Of a stretch of 64,000 nucleotides of DNA, positions 45,183-54,469 are shown piece by piece. Every line of letters starts with the position of its first letter. The first letter of the stretch is position 1. Made by a program: the position numbers and the translations under genes. The notes beneath the pieces are model-generated. The model worked only from the letters and a program-made list of their open reading frames with translations. It did not search any database and was not told where the DNA came from. The DNA comes from Actinoallomurus bryophytorum (GTDB taxonomy: Bacteria; Actinomycetota; Actinomycetes; Streptosporangiales; Streptosporangiaceae): NCBI RefSeq assembly GCF_006716425.1, contig NZ_VFOZ01000001.1:1798001-1862000 (forward strand), written 5' to 3'.

Positions 45183-46073
45183 TCAGCGTGAGCCGGACGA
45201 GCGTTGTTCGGTGCTGCGCCGTGCCGTGACGAGAGCCGCGACCGTGCCGGCGCGGATCGGGCGCCCGAGTCGTTCGTAGATGGCCTCGTTCTCCCGCGCG
45301 AGCGCTCGGCGTTGGGCCTCGGAAAGCCGGGCGTAGAACGACAGCGTACGAAGGAGAGCATTGACCTCGTCAGGAGTGTGCTCGAGGAGCTTTGGCATGA
45401 CCGCCGCCTGAGCGTCGTCGAACAGGCGCCCCGCATGGTCCTGCGCTATGTCGTAGCTGCCGAGCCACGCCCATACCTCTGAGACGTTGCCACGGCGCTG
45501 CTCCATCCCGGCGAGCGTGGCGTCGAGATCCCGGTAGGCCGGCCAATTGGCGGCGATGTCCGGGGCGACCTTTCTTATGGCGGCGAGCGATGCCTCCTGA
45601 TCTCCCCTGCTGCGCGGCTCCTCGATTCCGCAGTACTGCACGAGGGCGAGCGTTCCACCGGGAGCGAGGACGTCGGCGGCCTTCTGCCAACTGATCTCCG
45701 GGTCGATCCAGTGAAACGCCGACGCGGAGAACACTGCCTGAAAATGCTCGCGGGGAAGCACGGCATCCTCGAACCGCGCGTTCACGAACTCCACCTCTCC
45801 GGCACCTTCCAGGTTCTGCCTGGCCAGTGCGATGAGGCTCTTGCCGGGTTCGATCGCGGTGACGTGCAGACCCCGGGCGACCAGGCCGCGCGTCAGCTGG
45901 CCGGTCCCACACCCGACCTCGAGCACATGATCGCCGCTCCCGATCCCCGCGACCCGACAGGCCTGGTCGATGAGCTCGTCGGGATACGCCGGGCGGTGGC
46001 GGTCGTACTCAGCCGCGACCTCGTCGAAGACCTTGCCATAACGCCGTGCGGCGGGTCCTGGCAGCCGTGTCAT
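45183..46073 (-). CDS. Class I SAM-dependent methyltransferase
   Basis: 296 residues. The SAM-binding motif I is VLEVGCGTGQLT (about 50-61), preceded by FDEVAAEYDRHRPAYPDELID; post-I Asp/Glu in TAIEPGKS; FSASAFHWIDPEISW and LAPGGTLALVQY complete the core. FHWID is typical of the ubiE-like Methyltransf_11 group that acts on small molecules. The substrate is unknown. It converges on the Rpf gene. Confidence 0.9.
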   Translation of the reverse strand: MTRLPGPAARRYGKVFDEVAAEYDRHRPAYPDELIDQACRVAGIGSGDHVLEVGCGTGQLTRGLVARGLHVTAIEPGKSLIALARQNLEGAGEVEFVNARFEDAVLPREHFQAVFSASAFHWIDPEISWQKAADVLAPGGTLALVQYCGIEEPRSRGDQEASLAAIRKVAPDIAANWPAYRDLDATLAGMEQRRGNVSEVWAWLGSYDIAQDHAGRLFDDAQAAVMPKLLEHTPDEVNALLRTLSFYARLSEAQRRALARENEAIYERLGRPIRAGTVAALVTARRSTEQRSSGSR

Positions 46074-46177
46074 TCATTCGCCTCCGTTGCGTGCTCGTGG
46101 ATGCTACCCGTGGCGGTCACCAGGTGAGGCGCATCTCGGCCCGGAGGCCTTCGGAGCACGGCAGGTCAGCGGATTGT

Positions 46178-46206
46178 CAAACCAGTTTTTTGCCAAGACT
46201 GGTTTG
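46178..46206. promoter_or_regulatory. Inverted repeat upstream of the membrane protein/winged-helix pair
   Basis: CAAACCAGT-N11-ACTGGTTTG has perfect nine-base arms, 20 nt before the ATG at 46226. It is a candidate operator for the regulator encoded by the second gene of the pair. Confidence 0.55.
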
Positions 46207-46225
46207 TTATGGAAACCTACTCGCC

Positions 46226-46936
46226 ATGACAGACGAATCGATCCCCTCCGCGGACATGGCTCAACAGGTGCTCGCGGCCACCGACCAGCTCACCAGGCGC
46301 GTGCGCCAGGCGCAGCGCGGCACCTGGTTCCCGCTCGCGCTGCTCGGCCTGGTGGTCGTCGCGGCGGCACCCTTCTACCGCTTGGGACGGCACACCGTCA
46401 CGTGCGATCCGGTCCTGGGCGCACGCGGAGGCGTGGAGATCATCGACAGGGGCGCCTGCATCCAGGTCGTCGGCTGGCCCTCCGGCGTCTACTGGATCCT
46501 CGCCCTCGTCCTGGCCTACGCGGCGATCGCCGCCTTCTACGTGTCCCGGGCCCGGAGTCGCGGAGTCGGCTCCCGCGTCCTGCCCTACGTCGGTTCGGGG
46601 ATCGCCGCCGGGCTGGTGTTCGGCGTCGCGTCCGCGTGGACTCCGCAGCTCAAGCTGGGCGGCCTCTCTCCGGCGGGTCCGGTCGCCATCGGCCTGATAC
46701 CGCTGGTGGCCATCAGCCTCGCCCTGTTCGTGCTGGCCCGGGTGGAACGCAGCTGGGCCGTACTGGCCTTCGCCGTCGGCTATCTGGCGGTCGCACTCCT
46801 GGCGTACGGCATCAGAACCGGTCCCGCGTGGGGCCTGCCGGTGACCTGGGGCTTCCTTCCGAGCCTCCTGTTCGCCGGTGGTGTGCTGCTCCTCGGCGGC
46901 GCGGGCTTCGGCCTGGCCGAACGGCGCCGGGCATGA
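46226..46936 (+). CDS. Multi-pass membrane protein, unknown
   Basis: 236 residues. A soluble N-terminus of about 30 residues (ATDQLTRRVRQAQRGTW) precedes six or so hydrophobic helices, for example TWFPLALLGLVVVAAAPF, GVYWILALVLAYAAIAAFY and SLLFAGGVLLLGGAGFGL. I do not recognise the family by name. The ATG overlaps no other gene; an extension to 46046 lacks coding character. Its stop overlaps the start of the winged-helix regulator (ATGA), a pairing often seen for membrane proteins with cognate regulators. Confidence 0.82.
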   Translation: MTDESIPSADMAQQVLAATDQLTRRVRQAQRGTWFPLALLGLVVVAAAPFYRLGRHTVTCDPVLGARGGVEIIDRGACIQVVGWPSGVYWILALVLAYAAIAAFYVSRARSRGVGSRVLPYVGSGIAAGLVFGVASAWTPQLKLGGLSPAGPVAIGLIPLVAISLALFVLARVERSWAVLAFAVGYLAVALLAYGIRTGPAWGLPVTWGFLPSLLFAGGVLLLGGAGFGLAERRRA

Positions 46937-47283
46937 CCCATCCGGCGAACGGGCTCGACGACGTCGTTCACCAGCGTGTACGGCTGGGCATCCTGACCAT
47001 CGCCCAAGAGGCCGTGCGCGTGGAGTTCGGATTCCTGCGGGCCACGTTGGACCTGACCGCGGGCAACCTCTCACAGCATCTGACCGTGCTCGAGAAGGCG
47101 GGCCTGGTGGAAATCGAGAAGGGGTACGCGGGCAAGCGCGGCCGTACGTGGATCCACCTGACCGCGGACGGCAGGAAGGCCCTGGACGACGAGATCGCCC
47201 AGCTGAAACGGCTCATCCGCCGGGTCGAGACCACGGCCGCCCGCCCTGCCACTCCCCCCGAAGAAGCACCGCACCCGGGGTGA
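46933..47283 (+). CDS. Winged-helix regulator (MarR/PadR-like, HTH_34)
   Basis: 116 residues: VHQRVRLGILTIAQEAVRVEFGFLRATLDLTAGNLSQHLTVLEKAGLVEIEKGYAGKRGRTWIHLTADGRKAL is an entire single winged-helix domain. This is the short 'transcriptional regulator' family often encoded after a membrane protein. It starts in the ATGA overlap with that gene. Autoregulation through the dyad at 46178 is plausible. Confidence 0.88.
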   Translation: MTHPANGLDDVVHQRVRLGILTIAQEAVRVEFGFLRATLDLTAGNLSQHLTVLEKAGLVEIEKGYAGKRGRTWIHLTADGRKALDDEIAQLKRLIRRVETTAARPATPPEEAPHPG

Positions 47284-47532
47284 TGCCCGTACCACCACTG
47301 ACGGCCACCCATCCCGCCCGCCGATCGGACCCCCTGTCCTCCGCGCGGGCGAGGTGGAGGGCCGTTACGCCGGCCCGCGGGCTGGCATCCGGTGCAGCGG
47401 ACCACCATCCGCTGCGTGTCGGTGGACGGGCCAGTGACCCGGACCGCCCCAGATACCGGCGAACGTTCGCGGAAGAAGGCGGCGCGCAACATACCGCCGG
47501 GGGGGTCGCCGAATACAGGGGAGACGGCGACG

Positions 47533-47549
47533 ATCACGCGTGTGATACT
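47533..47549 (+). promoter_or_regulatory. Operator-like dyad and -10 of the MFS gene
   Basis: ATCAC-GCGT-GTGAT (47533-47546) is followed by a GATACT hexamer (47544-47549) ending five nt before the ATG at 47555. There is no Shine-Dalgarno, which suggests a leaderless transcript with a repressor site over its promoter. The remaining gap 47284-47532 shows no gene. Confidence 0.4.
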
Positions 47550-47554
47550 GCGGT

Positions 47555-48946
47555 ATGGCAGACGGCCGCGTCCCCCTCGCGCCGGTCCCATCGGTGGGCG
47601 CGGTGTCGAGGCAGGTGCGGATCGGCTACGGGCTTGGATCGTTCTGTACCGGCACGTTCAGCACCGTGCCGGGCCTGCTGTTGCTCTTCTACCTGACCAA
47701 TGTGCTCGACGTCAGCTCGGCGATCGCCGGGCCCGTCGTCTTCGTGCCCAAGGTCTGGGACCTGGTGGTCAATCCGGTCGTGGGCCGGCTCTCCGACGCG
47801 ACTCGCTCTGAGCGCGGGCCGCGGCGGCCGTGGCTGCTGGCCGGCGCCCTCACCCTGCCGGTGTGCTTCGCGCTCATCTTCATCGGACCACCGCTGACCG
47901 GTGCGCCGGCCGGGCTCTTCGTCGGCGCCGCGTTCCTGCTCGCCTCGACGGCCTACGCCCTGTTCGAGGTCCCGTACAAGGCCATGCCGGCGGAGATGAC
48001 CAACGACTACCACGAGCAGTCCAGCCTGCTGAGCTGGCGGATGGTGTTCGCCGGCGTGGCGATCCTCATCTCCGGCTCGGTCGCACCGGCGATCGCCGAC
48101 AACGCCGCCGACGGTGTGGCGGGTTACCGGGTGATGGGGCTGGCCATGGCGGCCATCCTGCTGGCAGCGATGCTCGCGAGCTTCTTCGGCACCAGGCGAG
48201 CCCCGATGACCGAGCGTCAGCGCGCCGAGCCGACACTGCGCGCCCAGCTGGCGGTGCTCCGCACGAACCGCAGGTTCGGCTGGCTCCTTGCCCTCAGCTG
48301 CGCGCAGATGCTCGCGGCCGGCGTGATGCTCGCGGGCGCGCCGTACTTCGCGACGTACACGCTCGGCGACCCGCACGCCGTGACGCCGCTGTTCGTCTGC
48401 CTGGTCGGCCCCATCCTGGTCACCATGCCGCTGTGGATCCGCCTCTCGCGCCGGATCGACAAGCGCGGCGCGATGATCATCGCGTCACTGCTGTTCATGG
48501 TCGGGTCGGCCGGCCTCGTCGCGACCCCGTCCCTGGGCTCGGCGTACGCCTATGGGTGCGTCCTGGTCATCGGCGTCGGGTACGCGGGGCTCCAGCTGCT
48601 CCAGTACTCCATGCTGGCGGACACGATCATCGCCGACGCGGAGGCGTCGGGTGAGCGCCGCGCGGGAGTGTTCACCGGCGTGTGGACCGCGGCCGAGACG
48701 GTGGTGTTCGCGTTCGGCGCGCTCGTCCTGTCCGGTCTGCTGACGGCGGCCGGATTCGTGTCCTCCGACCTGGACCACCCGGTGGCGCAGTCGCAGCGCG
48801 CGCTGAACACCGTGCAATGGGGCGCTCCGATGATCGCGGCCGTGGTCATCGCCCTCTCGATCGTGGCGACCACGCGGTACGACCTCACATCCGAGACCGT
48901 GCGGCCCGAGCCAACGGGACGGCCCCGCCCCTCCACACAAAGCTGA
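47555..48946 (+). CDS. GPH-family (glycoside-pentoside-hexuronide) cation symporter
   Basis: 463 residues, about twelve helices. The N-terminal YGLGSFCTGTFSTVPGLLLLFYLTNVL and the loop DLVVNPVVGRLSDATRSERGPRRPWLLAG match the GPH/MFS_2 family, whose members carry sugars or sulfolipids with cations. VPYKAMPAEMTNDYHEQSSL is a further landmark. The substrate is unknown. It stands alone; the closest upstream gene is the winged-helix regulator 270 nt away. Confidence 0.9.
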   Translation: MADGRVPLAPVPSVGAVSRQVRIGYGLGSFCTGTFSTVPGLLLLFYLTNVLDVSSAIAGPVVFVPKVWDLVVNPVVGRLSDATRSERGPRRPWLLAGALTLPVCFALIFIGPPLTGAPAGLFVGAAFLLASTAYALFEVPYKAMPAEMTNDYHEQSSLLSWRMVFAGVAILISGSVAPAIADNAADGVAGYRVMGLAMAAILLAAMLASFFGTRRAPMTERQRAEPTLRAQLAVLRTNRRFGWLLALSCAQMLAAGVMLAGAPYFATYTLGDPHAVTPLFVCLVGPILVTMPLWIRLSRRIDKRGAMIIASLLFMVGSAGLVATPSLGSAYAYGCVLVIGVGYAGLQLLQYSMLADTIIADAEASGERRAGVFTGVWTAAETVVFAFGALVLSGLLTAAGFVSSDLDHPVAQSQRALNTVQWGAPMIAAVVIALSIVATTRYDLTSETVRPEPTGRPRPSTQS

Positions 48947-49102
48947 TCGCGGTGCCCAGGCGTCCCAGCGACGTCTGAGCCGTCGCGGCGGAGTTTTGTC
49001 CGATATCGGGCACCCGATTTCGACATATGTCTGATGACGAGCGCCTGCCTGATCCTTACCGTCTTCCTCGGGAGCGAACCACGCCCACAGCGAGGAGACG
49101 AC

Positions 49103-51595
49103 ATGGCGGACGACCCTCCAGGCGAGCCCCGGCACAGCACCCCGGACTCGGCCCCTGAGCCCGCGGCCGCCGGACCGCGGCCGCGCTGGACCACCCCCAG
49201 ACTCGTCCTCGCAGGCGTGCTCGCCCTCGCGATCGTCGCCTTCTTCGTCCATGGGCTCACCGCGCCGAACCACGCGAGCGGCAACGATCGGGGCGAGGCC
49301 GCCGAGCGCGTGCACGACGACGCCGACGGCGGAAAGGAAGAAGGAGAAGAAGGCGACGACGAGGAAGAGGAAGAGGAGGAAGGCGGCCCCACGGCCCCGG
49401 CCGAGTACCTCACGCAGAAGTTCACCTCCGGTCACGACGTCAAGCCGGGCCAGGTCAAGAACGCCCGTACGCAGGCCAGGGCGCTGAAGCACGGCAGCGG
49501 GACGTGGGGGCAGGTCGGACCCACCAACGTCGGCGGCCGGGTCACCGACCTCGTCGTGGACCCGAATCATCCGAACACGTTCTACGTGGCGGTCTCGGGC
49601 GGTGGCATCTGGAGGAGCGTCGACGCCGGCAAGACCTTCACTCCCGCCTGGCCGGTGGACCAGACGCAGACGATGGGCGCCATCGCGCTCGGCTCGGACG
49701 GCACCCTGTGGGCCGGTACCGGTGAGGCGAACCCGTCCGGCGGAGGCCTGACGTTCTTCGGTGACGGCGTCTACAGGTCGGCCGATGGCGGCAGGCACTG
49801 GAAGCAGTGGGGCCTCACCGACAGCGGCGCCATCGGGAAGATCGTCGTCGACCCGGCGAACCCACGGCGTGTGTTCGTCGCGGCCGCCGGCAACCTGTCC
49901 GGTACGGCCGGTCAGCGTGGCATCTACCGGCTCGGCGCCAACGGCAAGAGCTGGAAACAGGTGCTCAAGACGCCGAACAACACGACGGGCGGCATCGACC
50001 TGGCGCTCGACCCGACCAACGGCAAGCGTGTCTATGCCGCGTTGTGGGACCACAAACGCAACAACGGCGCGCGGGTGTACGGCGGCGTCGGCTCCGGGCT
50101 CTTTCGCTCCGACGACGGCGGTGACCACTGGAAACGGCTGGAGAACGTCGTCGGAACCCACCCGGCCGACACCACGGGCACCGGTCTGAAGAGCGACGCG
50201 AGCCTCGGCCGGATCGGCATCGCGGTCGCGCCCGGCAATCCCCAGCGCGTGTATGTGGTCAGCGGCAGCCCGTACGGCCCGGACAAGGGCTTCTACGTCT
50301 CCAATGACGGCGGGGACACCTTCACGCCCGGCGGCCGGCCCGGCTCCTCGGGCGGCTACCAGTGGTGGTTCGGACGCATGTGGGTGGACCCGAAGGACGA
50401 AAACCACGTGTTCAGCGCGGACGTCAACCTGCGTGAGTCCAAGGACGGCGGCGCCACGTGGTCCGACTCCGGCGGCGTGCACTCCGACCAGCACGCGATG
50501 CAGTGGGATCCGAAGGTGGCGAACCGGATCTACCTCGGAAACGACGGAGGGATCTACCGCTCGGACCAGAACGGCGCGAGCGACTCATGGGTGCACGCGA
50601 CGTACGCGCCGTGGAACCAGTCGTACCACCTCGCGGTGGCGGCGGACGACCCGAACCGGCTCGTCACGGGTCTGCAGGACAACGGCAGCGTCCGTACGTG
50701 GACCAACACCGCCGGGGCGTCGGACCTGTCGCAGTGGAACGCCTACGGCGGTGGCGACGGCCACAACGTCCTGATCGACCCGAGCGACCACGACATCTAC
50801 TACGAGTGCTCGCAGGTCGGTGTCTGCACGCGGCACGAGGACGGCGACGGCACCTCGCGCAGCATCCGGTTCGGGCAGCGGCACTCCGCGCGGATCACGA
50901 CGGACGCCCCGATCGTGCTCGACCCGAGCAACCCGTCGGTGCTCTACTTCGGCGGCAACGTCCTGGACCGCTCGACCGACCGCGGCGCGACGTTCACCCA
51001 GATCAGCCCGCCCGGTGACTACCTGACCGGCCCGGTGCCACCCGACGAGAACGACCAGGGACCGTTCTACGCCAACGAGTACGCGACGATCACCTCGATC
51101 GCACCGGCCAAGACGGACGGCGACACGATCTACGTCGGCACCGACACCGGCCGGATGTGGAAGACGACCGATCTCGGCGCGCACTGGACCGAGCTCACCG
51201 GCAAGGGCCTGCCGACCCGGTGGGTCAACGCGATCGTCGTCGACCCCGCCAACGCCGACCACGTGTACGTCGCCTACTCCGGCTACCGGGAGGGCGACAC
51301 CGCGGCGAACGTGTGGGAGACCACGAACGGCGGCGGCAGCTGGCACAACATCAGCGGAAAACTGCCGAACGCCCCGGTCGAGATGCTCACCTACGACCAG
51401 GTGAGCCACCAGCTGTACGCGGCCACCGACTACGGGGTCTTCTACGACAGGAACGACAGGAAGAGCTGGAAACACGTCGGCAACGGCCTGCCCGACACCC
51501 CGGTGTTCGACATCAAGGTCACCGGGGACCATCGCACGATCTACGCGGCGACGTTCGGCCGCAGTGTATGGAAGATCCCGGTGCCGAACGGCTGA
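49103..51595 (+). CDS. Membrane-anchored sortilin-type beta-propeller protein
   Basis: 830 residues. A cytoplasmic N-terminus of about 35 residues leads to one transmembrane helix (LVLAGVLALAIVAFFVHGL). An acidic linker follows (about 67-93, mostly Glu/Asp with Gly). The remaining 700 residues are beta-propeller blades with Asp-box or sortilin motifs: YRSADGGRHW, FRSDDGGDHW, YVSNDGGDTF, RESKDGGATW, DRSTDRGATF, KTTDLGAHW. Such proteins resemble VPS10/BNR glycosidases (GH74 fold); I see no sure catalytic pair. The ATG at 49103 has GAGGAG upstream. Location is outside the membrane; function unknown. Confidence 0.85.
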   Translation: MADDPPGEPRHSTPDSAPEPAAAGPRPRWTTPRLVLAGVLALAIVAFFVHGLTAPNHASGNDRGEAAERVHDDADGGKEEGEEGDDEEEEEEEGGPTAPAEYLTQKFTSGHDVKPGQVKNARTQARALKHGSGTWGQVGPTNVGGRVTDLVVDPNHPNTFYVAVSGGGIWRSVDAGKTFTPAWPVDQTQTMGAIALGSDGTLWAGTGEANPSGGGLTFFGDGVYRSADGGRHWKQWGLTDSGAIGKIVVDPANPRRVFVAAAGNLSGTAGQRGIYRLGANGKSWKQVLKTPNNTTGGIDLALDPTNGKRVYAALWDHKRNNGARVYGGVGSGLFRSDDGGDHWKRLENVVGTHPADTTGTGLKSDASLGRIGIAVAPGNPQRVYVVSGSPYGPDKGFYVSNDGGDTFTPGGRPGSSGGYQWWFGRMWVDPKDENHVFSADVNLRESKDGGATWSDSGGVHSDQHAMQWDPKVANRIYLGNDGGIYRSDQNGASDSWVHATYAPWNQSYHLAVAADDPNRLVTGLQDNGSVRTWTNTAGASDLSQWNAYGGGDGHNVLIDPSDHDIYYECSQVGVCTRHEDGDGTSRSIRFGQRHSARITTDAPIVLDPSNPSVLYFGGNVLDRSTDRGATFTQISPPGDYLTGPVPPDENDQGPFYANEYATITSIAPAKTDGDTIYVGTDTGRMWKTTDLGAHWTELTGKGLPTRWVNAIVVDPANADHVYVAYSGYREGDTAANVWETTNGGGSWHNISGKLPNAPVEMLTYDQVSHQLYAATDYGVFYDRNDRKSWKHVGNGLPDTPVFDIKVTGDHRTIYAATFGRSVWKIPVPNG

Positions 51596-51610
51596 CCGCG
51601 GCGCGCGTCT

Positions 51611-51654
51611 CCGAACGTAGTCGTCGGGCCTTCAGGTTCGACGACTACGTTCGG
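51611..51654. terminator. Long perfect hairpin between convergent genes
   Basis: A 16-base arm (51611-51626) beginning CCGAACGTAG is repeated exactly in inverse orientation (51639-51654) around a 12-nt loop. It is placed between the propeller gene and the DJ-1/PfpI gene and would terminate both. Confidence 0.8.
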
Positions 51655-51673
51655 GGCCTGGTCCTCTGACTGG

Positions 51674-52366
51674 CTAGTCGAGCGCTTTGAGCAGTTCCCG
51701 TGCCAGGGGCTCGGCGGAGGCGGGGTTCTGCCCGGTGTACAGGTTGCGGTCCACGATCGTGTACGGCTTCCAGATCTCGCCGCGCGTGAAGTCGACGCCC
51801 AGGTCGACCAGCTCGTCCTCGAGCAGCCATCGGGCCTTGGGAGCCAATCCGATGGCGTTCTCCTCGTCGTTCGTGAAGGCCGTGACCTGGTAGCCGGCGA
51901 AAGGTGAGACTCCCTTCCGCCGGGTGGCCAGCATCGCGGCCGGCGCATGGCACACGATGGCCAGGGGCCTGCCCGAGGTGAGGGCCGCGGTCAGCAGCCG
52001 GCCCGCGTCGGCGTCGCTCCACATGTCCTCCATGGGGCCGTGGCCCCCAGGGAGGTAGACGGCGTCGAAGTCCTCCATGCGGACGTCCGCCAACTCGATC
52101 GGCCGCCGCAGTTCCTCGGCGGACCGCAGGATCTCCTCCTCCTGGTACGCGATCTGCTCGCTACCGGCCATGGAGGGACGCAGGCTCATGACGTCCACGT
52201 ACGGCACCACGCCACCTGGGGTGGCCACCACGATCTCGTGGCCTGCCCCGGTGAGCACGCTGTACGGGGCCGTGAACTCCTCGGCCCAATATCCGGTCGG
52301 GTGCCTGGTGCCGTCCTTGAGCGTCCAGTAACTCGCGCCGGTCATCACAAAAAGGATTTTGGCCAT
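51674..52366 (-). CDS. DJ-1/PfpI (Hsp31-like) class I glutamine-amidotransferase-fold protein
   Basis: 230 residues. The nucleophile is Cys139 in AIVCHAPAAML, followed by His140; the acidic residue of the triad lies in YWAEEFTAPY (about 27-30). PGGHGPMEDM is a further landmark. This length and the C-terminal NAIGLAPKARWLLEDEL segment fit the Hsp31/HchA-like chaperone or glyoxalase III subgroup rather than short PfpI proteases. Activity is unproven. It converges on the propeller gene. Confidence 0.9.
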   Translation of the reverse strand: MAKILFVMTGASYWTLKDGTRHPTGYWAEEFTAPYSVLTGAGHEIVVATPGGVVPYVDVMSLRPSMAGSEQIAYQEEEILRSAEELRRPIELADVRMEDFDAVYLPGGHGPMEDMWSDADAGRLLTAALTSGRPLAIVCHAPAAMLATRRKGVSPFAGYQVTAFTNDEENAIGLAPKARWLLEDELVDLGVDFTRGEIWKPYTIVDRNLYTGQNPASAEPLARELLKALD

Positions 52367-52595
52367 GGGGTCGGCCCCCTGTCCTGCGCGGTAGGTACAG
52401 CCGGGAACGCGCTACTCGTCACTCTACGTGCTACCCATATCCACGCTACGAGACCTGCGCCCAGGACCCCGGAACGCGCCGGGCACGGGTTTGCGCCACC
52501 TGGTCCACCCGTGTCTCGCCGTCGCCGCGAAATTCGGTCGACGCCCTTTGCCCGAAGTTCTAATCTCCGGGGATCGGCGGACCGGGGAATGGAGT

Positions 52596-53009
52596 GTGGT
52601 GTTGCCGCGGAAGACGCCGCAGGAGAAGAAGCGGCTCAGCTATGCCAAGGACCGGCGTGGAAGCTGCGGCTTCAGTTTCAAGCCCGCGCGCAGTTGGGTC
52701 CCTGCCAGGAAGCGGCAGCCGAATCGAGCGAACCGGCGTCGCGCGAACCAGGACCTGCGCGCTGCCACGGGCCGGCGGGACGCCGAGGCGGCGTACGCGG
52801 CCGAAGAGCGCCTCATGTCCCGTCGGCCGAAGTCCTGGGCCAAACTGCCTGAGATGCCGCTCGGGAAGAGCGTTGAGAGAATTCTCGAGCACCGGGCCGG
52901 GCGAGACGAGGGCGACGTGGCCGACAGAGAGCGGCTCGACCGGGTGCGACGGCGACTGCGTGGCCCGCGGTGGGCCCCTGCGGATCGCGATGTCCCGTTC
53001 CCGTACTGA
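52596..53009 (+). CDS. Small basic actinobacterial protein, unknown function
   Basis: 137 residues starting VVLPRKTPQEKKRLSYAKDRR-like, then ARKRQPNRANRRRANQDLRAATGRRDAEAAYAAEERL and a tail with PLGKSVERILEHRAG. It is strongly basic and helical, with the look of a widespread uncharacterised actinobacterial family. The GTG at 52596 has GGGG at eight nt upstream; an adjacent GTG or TTG could also start it. The longer frame from 52428 lacks coding character. It has no signal peptide. Confidence 0.65.
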   Translation: MVLPRKTPQEKKRLSYAKDRRGSCGFSFKPARSWVPARKRQPNRANRRRANQDLRAATGRRDAEAAYAAEERLMSRRPKSWAKLPEMPLGKSVERILEHRAGRDEGDVADRERLDRVRRRLRGPRWAPADRDVPFPY

Positions 53010-53149
53010 CGCCTGAGCACCCTGAAGGACAGCTCCGCCGGATAGGTCACGAATTCGCATTCCTCGTGCCGAACACCGCCTTCGCATCAAACCCGCTTCA
53101 GTCGTGATCGCGGCTTGGCCGGGATGAGAAGCCGGTCGAGAATCAAGGG

Positions 53150-54469
53150 ATGAGCGCAGCCAAAGCAGGCGCACCCTCTCGTGGCCGTCTTCCGGCTTCG
53201 CGTGAAGGCTCGCGTCGGCTGTACGCCGCGCTGCGGCGACCGGCGGAGGGCCCTGTCGAGCGTCCGGCCCGGCTGCGCGACCGGTACGACGCGATCCCAC
53301 CGTGGGTGAAGGAGCTCGTTCTGTGCCTCGCCGCCGCTGCGGCGACCGTGTACCGGATCGGCACGGGGGCACCGTCGCCCGGTGACCGGACTCCCGACGT
53401 GTGGGCGTACGGCATCGGGCTGGCGATGGCGGCGACGATGGTGGTGCGACGACGATGGCCCGCGGTCACGCTCGCGGTCACCGGCCTGCTGTGGACGATC
53501 TACCACGTCGACGACTATCCGGGCGGGGCACCCGCCGTTCCGTTGTGGATCGCGCTGTACTCGGCGGCGGTCGCGCCGCGGCGGTGGCTCGCGCTTCCCA
53601 TCGCCGGATGGGTGATCGTCTCTGACGTGCTGGGCCGGACCGAGCACGGCCGGGCGGGCGTGTTCGACGCGGTGCTGGACGGATCGACCGTGGTGTTCGT
53701 CGCCATGCTGCTCCTGGGCGACGCCGTGCGGAGCCGTCGCGGCCGGCGGGACGAGTACGAGGCACGGCTCGCGTCGCTCGCGGCCCAGCGTGACCACGCC
53801 GCCGCCCAGCGCGTCGCCGAGGAACGGATCCGGATCGCCCGCGACCTGCACGACGTGTCCGCGCACACCCTCGCCGTGATCAGCCTGCACGCCGGCTTGG
53901 CCGCGGAGTTGCTCACCGAGGACCCGGCGGAGGCGAGCGAAGCGCTGACCGTCGTACGCCGGGCGACCCGTGACGCGTTGGGCGAGTTGCGCGCGGCCGT
54001 CGGCGTGTTGCGGGACGGCGTCGCCGCCCCGTACCCGGAAGAGCCCGCGACCCTCGGCGTCCGCCACCTCGGCGAGCTGGCGCGGGCGTACGGCGAGCAT
54101 GGTCCGCGTATTGAGATCCACGTCGAGGGCGAGCCGCAGGAACTGCCCAGCCTCGTGGACGTGACGGCGTACCGGATCGTGCAGGAGGCGCTGGCGAACG
54201 CCGTACGCCACGCCGATCCCGGTCTGGTGGAGATCGTCGTTCGGTACGGTGCCGGGGGCCTTGCCGTCGAGGTTCGCGACGACGGCGGTACGCCCTCAGT
54301 CGTCCGGTCAGACGCGGACCTCGGGCAGGCGGGCCTCGGGCTTCGCGGAATGGCCGAACGAGTGGCCGCGCTCGACGGCCGGCTGACCGCCGGAGCCTAC
54401 GAACGCCCCGGCACGGGAGAGCGTGGTTTCCGGGTACACGTCTGGCTGCCACTTGGGGGGAGCACATGA
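53150..54469 (+). CDS. NarL/DesK-type sensor histidine kinase
   Basis: 439 residues. Four to five membrane helices (about 52-190: ELVLCLAAAAATVYR, IGLAMAATMVV, VTLAVTGLLWTIY, WLALPIAGWVIV, STVVFVAMLLLG) precede a HisKA_3 domain with phospho-acceptor His234 (IARDLHDVSAHT) and a HATPase (YRIVQEALANAVRHA N-box, GLGLRGMAERV G-box). No extracellular sensing domain is obvious. Its stop overlaps the start of the response regulator (ATGA). Confidence 0.94.
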   Translation: MSAAKAGAPSRGRLPASREGSRRLYAALRRPAEGPVERPARLRDRYDAIPPWVKELVLCLAAAAATVYRIGTGAPSPGDRTPDVWAYGIGLAMAATMVVRRRWPAVTLAVTGLLWTIYHVDDYPGGAPAVPLWIALYSAAVAPRRWLALPIAGWVIVSDVLGRTEHGRAGVFDAVLDGSTVVFVAMLLLGDAVRSRRGRRDEYEARLASLAAQRDHAAAQRVAEERIRIARDLHDVSAHTLAVISLHAGLAAELLTEDPAEASEALTVVRRATRDALGELRAAVGVLRDGVAAPYPEEPATLGVRHLGELARAYGEHGPRIEIHVEGEPQELPSLVDVTAYRIVQEALANAVRHADPGLVEIVVRYGAGGLAVEVRDDGGTPSVVRSDADLGQAGLGLRGMAERVAALDGRLTAGAYERPGTGERGFRVHVWLPLGGST

